Part shown: positions 58,120 through 64,000 of the stretch, piece after piece
How positions within the stretch are numbered: the stretch's first letter is position 1
Layout of the letters: each line of letters begins with the position of its first letter
Source of the DNA: Pandoraea communis
GTDB taxonomy: Bacteria; Pseudomonadota; Gammaproteobacteria; Burkholderiales; Burkholderiaceae
Assembly: GCF_902459745.1 (NCBI RefSeq)
Contig: NZ_CABPSJ010000007.1
Coordinates: 186,001 to 250,000 of the forward strand
Direction of reading: 5' to 3'
Length of the DNA: 64,000 nucleotides
Notes under the pieces: model-generated
What the model was told of the DNA's origin: nothing
The model's database searches: none
Seen by the model: the letters and a program-made list of their open reading frames with translations, nothing else
Translations under genes and position numbers: made by a program

Positions 58120-58773
58120 TCAAGGCGAGATGACCGAGTGCCCGATCGTTTGGGCAAGCACCGGGATTTCGTCCTCGTTCAGCGACATGGCGTTGGCAAG
58201 CAACCGATGATTCAACCAGCCGCGCACGACACATGCCAGTCCGGCCGCCGCGCAATAGAGCGAGACGTTTTGCGCAATGGCGCCGATAGCCACGCCTGCG
58301 AACGAGTCGCGCTGTGACTGCGGGAGTTGGTCTGCGCGCGCATGATTCACGACATACACCAGATCGAGCGGCGCTTTGCCGACAAAGTCCTGATAGCCCG
58401 TGAGATTTCTTGCGTCGACAGCATGTTTGAGACGCAACTTGTGCGACACGGGCTCGTACCGGTACACCCCCTCGGGCAGCGCGGCGTAAACGTCGATTTC
58501 GTTCACGCCGTGCGCAGACGGTGCGGTGCGCCCCCCGGTGTCCGCGCGATTGATGCCGTCCGCAGCCCATAGAATGTCGCTGAGTTGCTGGCGCGACAGC
58601 GACGTCTGCGCGAATTCCCGCAGGCTTTGGCGCCGTGCGAGTGCAATCATCAACGGGGTGCTCCCCTTGAGGTCCGGAGGCGGAAGATCGATGATGGCCG
58701 GCGATCCGATCGCGGCAGGCGCCGTTGGCGTGCCCGGTATGATGTCGTACGGGGGATGGTGAGCTTCGTTCAT
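58120..58773 (-). CDS. SagB-type nitroreductase-family oxidoreductase
   Basis: A 217-residue FMN enzyme of the SagB/ThcOx-like branch. ALARRQSLREFAQTSLSRQQ and LSDILWAADGINR form the FMN-binding start; AIGAIAQNVSLYCAAAGLAC is the conserved dimer helix. SagB relatives oxidise thiazolines in peptide toxins, but no precursor peptide or cyclodehydratase is nearby, so a general redox role is more likely. The start at 58773 avoids an unconserved basic tail. It lies 51 bp after the BCAM0308-family gene and probably shares its promoter. Confidence 0.85.
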   Translation of the reverse strand: MNEAHHPPYDIIPGTPTAPAAIGSPAIIDLPPPDLKGSTPLMIALARRQSLREFAQTSLSRQQLSDILWAADGINRADTGGRTAPSAHGVNEIDVYAALPEGVYRYEPVSHKLRLKHAVDARNLTGYQDFVGKAPLDLVYVVNHARADQLPQSQRDSFAGVAIGAIAQNVSLYCAAAGLACVVRGWLNHRLLANAMSLNEDEIPVLAQTIGHSVISP

Positions 58774-58824
58774 TGTCTGAATCCTCGCTGGAGCGCGCCG
58801 AATCCGGCGCAGGGCATTCACGGG

Positions 58825-59328
58825 TCAGGGCCGATGCCAGCGCACGCGCAGTTCTGCTTCTGCGTGCCCGTAATTGAAGTCGATCTTACCCCCATAGGCA
58901 TGATGAATCGCGGTGCCGATGTCCCGCGCGATGTGCATGCCGGTCGTCGTGATGGCGGTGCCCGTCTCATCGGACGTGATGGCCATCACGCGCTCCATGG
59001 GGTGCTCCCGATGCAACCGCTGCGCCCGATTGCGCACCAGCCCCAGAATCTCCGCGCGATGCGCTGCCTCGAACTCCCCTTCCAAAGCGATGCGGGCGGC
59101 TGGTACACCATCGGCACTGCGGTGGCACGCGGAACATGTGAGCGAGGCCGCGTCGGGTGGTGCCACACGCCATTGCCAGTGCCCGCGCAGGAAAACCGCA
59201 TGGCAGACGGGACACGTCGCCAATGCGGGCGCCGCATGAGGTTGCTTGTAGCTGTCCGGAACGTGCGCATCGGGAAGGTGGTCCCACCTCGCGGGCCGAA
59301 CCATGGCTGACCGGGCTCTGACTTTCAT
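58825..59328 (-). CDS. BCAM0308-family protein (zinc-binding CxxC)
   Basis: A 167-residue protein with two cysteine pairs, CPVCH (residues about 40-44) and CSACH (about 65-69), probably a zinc site, followed by an alpha/beta domain (LVRNRAQRLHREHPMERVMA). It matches the uncharacterised family named after BCAM0308 of the low-oxygen-activated (lxa) locus of B. cenocepacia; I recall this and cannot check it. AGGAG lies seven bases ahead of the ATG at 59328. An FNR/ANR-type box lies 140 bp upstream. Confidence 0.72.
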   Translation of the reverse strand: MKVRARSAMVRPARWDHLPDAHVPDSYKQPHAAPALATCPVCHAVFLRGHWQWRVAPPDAASLTCSACHRSADGVPAARIALEGEFEAAHRAEILGLVRNRAQRLHREHPMERVMAITSDETGTAITTTGMHIARDIGTAIHHAYGGKIDFNYGHAEAELRVRWHRP

Positions 59329-59468
59329 GGTGTAACTCCTGGATATGCTGGTGCAGGCTTGCGTCGAATACACGGCATGTGAGCGAGGGGCACGCACGGC
59401 AACAATGCTGTTGCTCATCAGACTGACTCGCTACATGTTCAACAGTAGACGATGATGACCAACGCGAT

Positions 59469-59482
59469 TTGGCGTAGATCAA
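59469..59482 (-). promoter_or_regulatory. FNR/ANR-type box
   Basis: Read on the - strand this is TTGATCTACGCCAA, one base from the TTGAT-N4-GTCAA form. It lies 141 bp upstream of the BCAM0308-family gene and would make that gene and the nitroreductase oxygen-regulated. Confidence 0.55.
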
Positions 59483-59530
59483 ATTGTGCCGCATTCGACA
59501 TCGTGCCGCCCCTGAGCACGCCATCAGGCA

Positions 59531-60799
59531 CTAACGGGGCAGCGTGGCCGGATCGTACTGATTCCGCGGATTCCACAGCATCCAGCCATCGGTCTGCGCT
59601 GACTCTGCGGCCTCGATTTGTGCTCGAATCTCAGTGGCGCCGAAGGCCCGGCGATCGAAAGCGTAGTCGCGAAACCCTTGTAACCAGGGCCGGAATCGCA
59701 CACCGGGCAACCCGGACCGCCGGATGGCCTCTTCCAATGAGCGAGACACGATTTCCCCTGGATGTTCCGTCGGCCGTCCGCACCCTGGAAGTCCCCGGCT
59801 AAATCCCGACGGGTACAACATCGGGGAAATGTAGTCGACGAGGTCGCCGAGGGTTTCCAACTGCTGGCCAATGTCCGTGTCGTTCAGATTCCAGCAGACA
59901 TAGCCAAAGATGTCGGCAGAGACGTAGACGTTGTATCGGACAAGCCGCTCGCGGGCAGCGGCAAGGAATCCGGTGATGGCGCCGATCCGGTGTTCGGCCG
60001 TATTTGCCTCGTGAAATTGCAGCCCCGGCGCGTCGGGGAATCGGAGATAGTCGAATTGAATCTCGTCGAAACCCATGCGCGCGGCTTCCTCTGCCACATC
60101 AAGATGGGTCGACCATGCAGCGGAAATCGTCGGATCGATCCACCTGAGGTGTTCCCGGTCGCGCCAGACACTGCCATCGCTGTCGCGCACCGCCCACTCG
60201 GGATGCGCCGCTGCCAAAGGGTCGTCCTTGAACACCACGATTCGGGCAATGAGATATAGGCCGCGATCATGAAGCGATTTAAGCAAGGCCGGGAGGTTTT
60301 CCACCCTGGGGGGGTGCGCGCTGACATGGGCTTGGGCGCCAATGCGCTCGCGTGCAGCGCTTCGATAGGGGGCTATGCCGCGATCGCCTTTGATGTCGAT
60401 GACGAGTGCGTTGATTGCGGTGTGCCCGGAGAGGGCAACCGCAGCGTCGCGCAACGTGCGGCTGGCGATGCCGTAGGCGGAAAGGTAGACCGCTTTGGGG
60501 CAGCTGGGGGGCATGGCGACCGTTACCGGCTTGCCTCTGACGATCGACGCTTCCACCCTCGCATATCCCGGCGCTTTCACCGAGATTGCCGTGGCACCAT
60601 CTCCCTCTGCTTCCGGCTGTGGAAACGATCCGTCGCGGGCGCTGACCCACACATGATCTGCACTGACGATGGTCGCGCCCGCGATCGGCTGTCCGGTCGA
60701 TGAGTCAATGACGGTCGCGCTAATGTTGCCGGCTGAGGCCGAAGTCAACAGGGGAAACCACAGCAGCAATGGCCCCCAGAATATCAATCGTTTAATCAT
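59531..60799 (-). CDS. Putative glycoside hydrolase (DUF4015-type barrel), exported
   Basis: A 422-residue exported protein. Signal peptide to about residue 23 (LLWFPLLTSASAG), a carboxypeptidase-regulatory-like beta domain (SATVIDSSTGQPIAGATIV), then a TIM-barrel of the DUF4015/GH-like family: VYLSAYGIASRTLRDAAVAL, ALVIDIKGDRG, GFDEIQFDYLRFPD and SADIFGYVCWN. The acidic residues of EIQFDYLRFP are candidate catalytic ones. The start at 60799 overlaps the deacetylase gene by 8 bp. Together the pair mimics the two domains of PgaB. Target polysaccharide unknown. Confidence 0.8.
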   Translation of the reverse strand: MIKRLIFWGPLLLWFPLLTSASAGNISATVIDSSTGQPIAGATIVSADHVWVSARDGSFPQPEAEGDGATAISVKAPGYARVEASIVRGKPVTVAMPPSCPKAVYLSAYGIASRTLRDAAVALSGHTAINALVIDIKGDRGIAPYRSAARERIGAQAHVSAHPPRVENLPALLKSLHDRGLYLIARIVVFKDDPLAAAHPEWAVRDSDGSVWRDREHLRWIDPTISAAWSTHLDVAEEAARMGFDEIQFDYLRFPDAPGLQFHEANTAEHRIGAITGFLAAARERLVRYNVYVSADIFGYVCWNLNDTDIGQQLETLGDLVDYISPMLYPSGFSRGLPGCGRPTEHPGEIVSRSLEEAIRRSGLPGVRFRPWLQGFRDYAFDRRAFGATEIRAQIEAAESAQTDGWMLWNPRNQYDPATLPR

Positions 60800-61601
60800 G
60801 ATGGTTTTGTGCGTCGCGCAGCATGCCACGCAGGCACGCGGTGGCGCAGCGCTGCGTCATGAGATACCGAGGCAGCGCCATCGGATTCTCCCTTGGGGTG
60901 ACTGGCCGCGCATCGAGCGAGAAGCCGTTGGTGTACCCCTCGTCGCGAGCGATATCCTCCAGTTGCCGATCGTAGATGCCGAACGGCCATGCCAACAAGC
61001 GGACGGGGTGTTTCAATTCCGACTCGAGCCGCTGACGGGACGGGTGCAATTGGTCGTGAGCGAAGCGAGAATATGCCTCTGGCGTCAGACGCTTTCGCTC
61101 TGTCTTGAAATTCGGGTGCCAGTAAGTGTGAGACTGAACGTCGAAGAACCCGGTCCCCGCCAGTGTGCGCAATTCGTCCCATTTCATCGCGTACGAAGCA
61201 TTGGAAGTGGCAGACGGGTAGATAAACAGCGTGATGGGCACGGGGTGAGCCTTCAGCATCGGCCACAGCACCTCATACACCGATCGATGGCCGTCGTCCA
61301 CCGTCAGGGCGAGCGCGCGTGGCGGCAGATTGTCCTGCACGCCAGCATGCCATGCGAGCACATCGGACAATGGCACGATCCGAAAGCCGTTCTCCTCGAA
61401 GAAACTGATCTGCGCGAGGAAAGTTTGCGGGCGCACCGTAGTGGAATCCGTCTCGCGCGCCGAAAAGCGATGATAGACGAGGATCAAGACGTCATGCGAA
61501 GACGATTGCGCGTACACGTCGGCCGGTTGCACCAACAGTATCAGCGTGATGACAAGCACGGTGAGTGCCCGCCGGCCCTTATCGCACCGGCGAAAACTCA
61601 C
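60792..61601 (-). CDS. Polysaccharide deacetylase (CE4, PgaB-like)
   Basis: A 269-residue exported hydrolase with a signal peptide (ALTVLVITLILLVQPADVYA). The NodB fold has ALTVDDGHRSVYEVLWP (catalytic Asp and metal Asp) and FDVQSHTYWHPNF, giving the SHxxxH metal histidines. LVYHRF at the start matches the PgaB/IcaB subgroup, which removes acetyl groups from poly-N-acetylglucosamine. GTG start at 61601 overlaps the preceding 58-residue ORF by 4 bp; the hydrolase gene follows with an 8-bp overlap. Confidence 0.88.
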   Translation of the reverse strand: MSFRRCDKGRRALTVLVITLILLVQPADVYAQSSSHDVLILVYHRFSARETDSTTVRPQTFLAQISFFEENGFRIVPLSDVLAWHAGVQDNLPPRALALTVDDGHRSVYEVLWPMLKAHPVPITLFIYPSATSNASYAMKWDELRTLAGTGFFDVQSHTYWHPNFKTERKRLTPEAYSRFAHDQLHPSRQRLESELKHPVRLLAWPFGIYDRQLEDIARDEGYTNGFSLDARPVTPRENPMALPRYLMTQRCATACLRGMLRDAQNHHD

Positions 61602-61774
61602 TTTTCACTTCCCGTCAGGAACAACGGCTCGTGACGATACCGGTACGCCGCACGCCGCTGTGCGAACTGATCGAGGGGCGAATCTACAGCAGGCATCAAC
61701 GTCCGCACGCGCTGCGCCTTCTCGTCGTGCGGCGCCATCAGTGTTGTCGATCGCGGCGCTGTGACGGAGGCCAT
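61598..61774 (-). CDS. Small protein (58 aa) coupled to the deacetylase
   Basis: Product starts MASVTAPRSTTLMAPHDEKA and ends RYRHEPLFLTGSEK. No known family, no signal or membrane helix. GGGAGGGAGAGG stands directly before the ATG at 61774. The stop shares GTGA with the GTG start of the deacetylase, which supports real translation and coupling. The gene lies 14 bp after DUF883, so four genes form one operon. Confidence 0.55.
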   Translation of the reverse strand: MASVTAPRSTTLMAPHDEKAQRVRTLMPAVDSPLDQFAQRRAAYRYRHEPLFLTGSEK

Positions 61775-61788
61775 CCTCTCCCTCCCCC

Positions 61789-62163
61789 TCACAAGCGCAA
61801 TTCAGTATCTTCGGCCTGACGCCGGCGCCGGGCAATCATGGGCGCCACAATGGCGCCCGCCGTTGCCGCAGCAGCGGCGACGGATGCCGCTGCGAGAACA
61901 CTCCGCCAAGGGTGGTCATGCACGTAGTGATCGGTGCTCTGCGCCAACTCCGAAACGCTTTTCGTACCGGCCTTTCGCAGTGTGTCCAGACGCGCGGTAA
62001 GTTGCTGAAGCCGAGTGTTCAGCGCGGGAGTGGCTTCGCCGACCTCGAGATTGGCTTCATCTGCGAGGTCTTTCAGTAGCGCCTTCACGTCCGCCAACAG
62101 CGCGTCCGCATCGTGGATCAGTGTCTGCCGGTGATTCATACGTTCCGTAGGGATGTCATTCAT
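61789..62163 (-). CDS. DUF883 (ElaB/YqjD-like) membrane protein
   Basis: A 124-residue protein: a helical, acidic coiled-coil region (LLADVKALLKDLADEANLEV, then LQQLTARLDTLRKAG) and a C-terminal membrane helix (SVLAAASVAAAAATAGAIVA) ending in a basic tail (ARRRRQ). DUF883 proteins such as ElaB and YqjD are tail-anchored in the inner membrane and bind stationary-phase ribosomes or help stress tolerance. First gene of the operon with the deacetylase and hydrolase-like gene. Confidence 0.88.
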   Translation of the reverse strand: MNDIPTERMNHRQTLIHDADALLADVKALLKDLADEANLEVGEATPALNTRLQQLTARLDTLRKAGTKSVSELAQSTDHYVHDHPWRSVLAAASVAAAAATAGAIVAPMIARRRRQAEDTELRL

Positions 62164-62412
62164 TTTTCGCTCCGGTCGACGCCAACAGTGGACTCAAGCT
62201 CGCGCCCTGTCTGGGCGCGGGCATCAAGTTCAATATAGACATACGACGTAGACGCGACATGACATGGAACAAATTGCGTTCACGTTCGCGCGTTGCCGTC
62301 AGGCCGCGTAGATTGCAGCACGCCAGAATGGCTTGTCATGGGAAGCGTTGCACACGCCCAGCGAGGAAGCCGATCAAGTGTGCGCTGAAAACTTGATCGT
62401 GCCGGCGCATTG
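62164..62412. promoter_or_regulatory. Region between the DUF883 gene and the response regulator
   Basis: Holds the DUF883 operon promoter. CGATCAAGT (62371-62379) and ACTTGATCG (62391-62399) form a perfect 9-bp inverted repeat with an 11-base loop, 14 bp past the response-regulator stop. It may be a terminator or a binding site. Confidence 0.45.
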
Positions 62413-63060
62413 TCACGGACTTTTGCCTTCTTCGAAGATCTGGTTGCGAAGTGCATAGTGCACAAGTTGCACATCACCGGATATCTGCATTTTCTCCATG
62501 ATGCGCATCTTGTAGGTGCTAATCGTTTTGGGACTCACACACAGAGCATCGGCAATGACGGTGAGCGTTTCTCCGCGGACCAGGCGATGATAGACCTCCA
62601 GTTCGCGGCTGGAGAGGCGCCGGTGAGGCGCGTCGCCGCAATCGGTGCGAAAGCTCGACGCCAACTTTCCCGCAATCGAATGGCTGACATACGTGCCGCC
62701 GCGTGCCACATGCTCGAGTGCTGTTACGAGTTCTTCGGCCGCGCTCTCCTTGGTCAGATATCCTGCCGCCCCCGCTTGGAAAGCCCGAACGATGTATTGC
62801 TCCTCGGAGTGCATAGTCAATACCAATACGCGCAAACCCGGATGCGCGTCCCGCAGTATCCGGATCAATTCCAATCCGTTCCTGCCCGGCATCGACAAAT
62901 CGAGTAGCAGCACGTTTGGGGAACAATCTCGAACTAACGAAGGAATTTGAGCGCCGTCCGCCGCCTCACCGACGACGTCAAACGTGCCGGCCCCTTCCAG
63001 GATGTGCTTGATGCCGTCGCGAACAACGGCGTGATCGTCAGCGATCATGACGCGTGTCAT
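62413..63060 (-). CDS. NarL/FixJ-family response regulator
   Basis: A 215-residue two-component regulator. The receiver domain (1-120) has acidic D9/D10 in MIADDHAVVRDG, the phosphorylation site D54 in LLLDLSMPG and K104 in YLTKES. The LuxR-type HTH (about 148-210) is LSSRELEVYHRLVRGETLTV, then SPKTISTYKMRIMEKM. I start at 63060 (GGAG upstream); the longer open frame is unsupported. No histidine kinase is in the window; in low-oxygen loci of Burkholderia such a regulator is paired with a PAS kinase elsewhere. Confidence 0.9.
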   Translation of the reverse strand: MTRVMIADDHAVVRDGIKHILEGAGTFDVVGEAADGAQIPSLVRDCSPNVLLLDLSMPGRNGLELIRILRDAHPGLRVLVLTMHSEEQYIVRAFQAGAAGYLTKESAAEELVTALEHVARGGTYVSHSIAGKLASSFRTDCGDAPHRRLSSRELEVYHRLVRGETLTVIADALCVSPKTISTYKMRIMEKMQISGDVQLVHYALRNQIFEEGKSP

Positions 63061-63553
63061 TTCTTGTCTCCAACTCGATCGCCAACTGCAACAGCAATTG
63101 CAATTGAAGCGGTGTGGTGAGGTTTTTGACTCGGTAGAGAAATGACGTGACCAATCCGTATCGGGGGCACCTGCCCATACGCCAACTATAGATCGGCAGT
63201 CGTCAAGCGCAAGCCACGCACTAATACTGTGCCAACACGTTCGCCGAGCGCCACAGCGACGCCGTGCTCTCACTGTACGTCCTTAACCATGTAACGTGTC
63301 TGGTATTGATGCGTAAATCAACCGAAAAGATGAGAGAGAACCTTCCAATCGGCGGATCTATTGCATGGCGTGGCGCGATCCGATTTAAATAATATTTCGG
63401 CCACTGCATGCATAATCAGGCGATCTGAAGCGATTTCGGAGGAAGGCGATCATTGTCGAATGAAAGTCGACAATCGCTGGCGCGGAGCGGCATTGGAACG
63501 CGTGAGGGGGGAAAGCCCCCCTCCCCCAAACACTTTTCCCCAACAAAAAGGAC
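63061..63553. other. 493-bp non-coding region
   Basis: Holds the response-regulator promoter. GGGGGG/CCCCCC with an AAAG loop (63506-63521) lies 33 bp past the Hsp20 stop and may end that transcript. TTGAT and ATCAA at 63306-63321 are six bases apart, not four. No gene is supported. Confidence 0.4.
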
Positions 63554-63982
63554 TTACTGAATGGTCAACTCCCGTTGACCGCTGTCAGTCCGCTTTGGGA
63601 GCACAAGTTCGAGAACGCCATCGCGATAATTCGCTTGGGCTTTGTCCTTGTCGACGGTTTGCGATAGCGTAAAGCTGCGATACATATCGCCTTCATAGCG
63701 CTCGCGGTGCACGAAGTTCCCGTTATCTTTCTTTTCCGTCGCCGTGCTCACATGAGCGCTGATGGAAACCTGATTTCCGTCTACGGCAACCTTGATGTTT
63801 TCCTTGCTGACACCAGGCATATCGGCGCGCACCGTAAATTGCTTGTCGTCTTCTTCGACGTCCAGCTTGATTTGCATGCGCTTGGAGCTTTCCAGCGCCA
63901 AGGGACGCCAAAACGCATTGCGAATGAGATTCTCAAAGGGCTCATCGAAACTCAATGGATCGAATCGGGTAATGTTTGCCAT
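63554..63982 (-). CDS. Small heat-shock protein (Hsp20/alpha-crystallin)
   Basis: A 142-residue ATP-independent chaperone. The alpha-crystallin domain runs from about residue 38 to 135 (IKLDVEEDDKQFTVRADMPG, VSKENIKVAVDGNQVSISA, YRSFTLSQTVDKDKAQANYR, DGVLELVLPKR with the A-x-x-x-n-G-v-L motif). The short C-terminal tail RELTIQ lacks a clear IxI motif, which may limit oligomer size. The ATG is near the window edge, so the promoter lies mostly outside. Hsp20 genes are strongly induced in low-oxygen and heat responses. Confidence 0.93.
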   Translation of the reverse strand: MANITRFDPLSFDEPFENLIRNAFWRPLALESSKRMQIKLDVEEDDKQFTVRADMPGVSKENIKVAVDGNQVSISAHVSTATEKKDNGNFVHRERYEGDMYRSFTLSQTVDKDKAQANYRDGVLELVLPKRTDSGQRELTIQ

Positions 63983-64000
63983 GACTGACTCCGAAGGTTG

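Noticed and set aside
58120-58773. SagB-type nitroreductase as part of a RiPP (thiazole peptide) cluster
   Set aside because: No precursor peptide, SagC/SagD or transporter of that type is adjacent; context is a redox/stress block.
63306-63321. TTGAT...ATCAA palindrome upstream of the response regulator as an FNR box
   Set aside because: The half-sites are six bases apart; FNR/ANR dimers need four, so I do not call it.

Overview
The window is G+C-rich Gram-negative chromosome. Outer-membrane porins of the trimeric beta-proteobacterial type, a TonB receptor behind a Fur box, many NitT/TauT, MHS-MFS, LysR and GntR genes, and a right end resembling the low-oxygen stress loci of Burkholderia all point to Burkholderiales, probably Burkholderiaceae; Pandoraea would fit, but no rRNA or core marker in the window proves it. 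I see no rRNA, tRNA or CRISPR array.

Left part (1-10.5 kb). A GntR/FCD regulator is followed by an operon for allophanate hydrolase (atzF) and a three-gene NitT/TauT-type ABC importer, behind a good sigma-54 promoter, so this is probably nitrogen-limitation scavenging. The operon lies between two direct copies of a 319-bp segment; the second copy sits in a decayed duplicate of the GntR gene. Then come a methyltransferase, a broken Ldh-family oxidoreductase beside a class V aminotransferase, an IS3 scrap and an exported 2H-phosphoesterase-like protein.

Terminus signal (10.74 kb). A 28-bp site matches the E. coli dif/XerCD site at 24 of 28 positions, with an identical XerD arm. Genes left of it run mostly on the + strand and genes right of it mostly on the - strand, as expected where two replication forks meet. 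Next to it are a tiny zinc-ribbon-like ORF, a frameshifted small membrane gene, a DUF2846-type lipoprotein, a bacterial PH-domain protein and an IS3-family element with a nonsense mutation.

Autotransporter and sulfation locus (14.5-19.8 kb). A repeat-rich autotransporter is divergent from a TPR-sulfotransferase, which is followed by a truncated APS-kinase (cysC) remnant. A large class A penicillin-binding protein follows.

Catabolic part (23-53 kb). There are three uptake/degradation clusters: (a) a rather AT-rich eight-gene - strand cluster (ABC importer, LysR, porin, Fe(II)/2-oxoglutarate-type dioxygenase, two NAD(P)-dependent oxidoreductases); (b) an M20 deacylase, hydroxylysine-kinase-like phosphotransferase and class III aminotransferase/phospho-lyase operon with a MocR regulator and MHS transporter; (c) a porin, M20D amidohydrolase and MHS transporter set with a divergent LysR. 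Between them lie an NmrA/HxlR pair, an Nramp-related transporter, a TonB siderophore receptor and an LpxL-type acyltransferase.

Right end (53-64 kb). A stress-type block holds a DrrAB-like ABC exporter, a phosphoribosyltransferase, a CBS-domain protein, a rhomboid protease, a SagB-type nitroreductase, a BCAM0308-family protein, a four-gene operon (DUF883, small ORF, polysaccharide deacetylase, glycoside-hydrolase-like protein), a FixJ/NarL response regulator and Hsp20. Three FNR/ANR-type boxes are scattered through it, suggesting control by oxygen.
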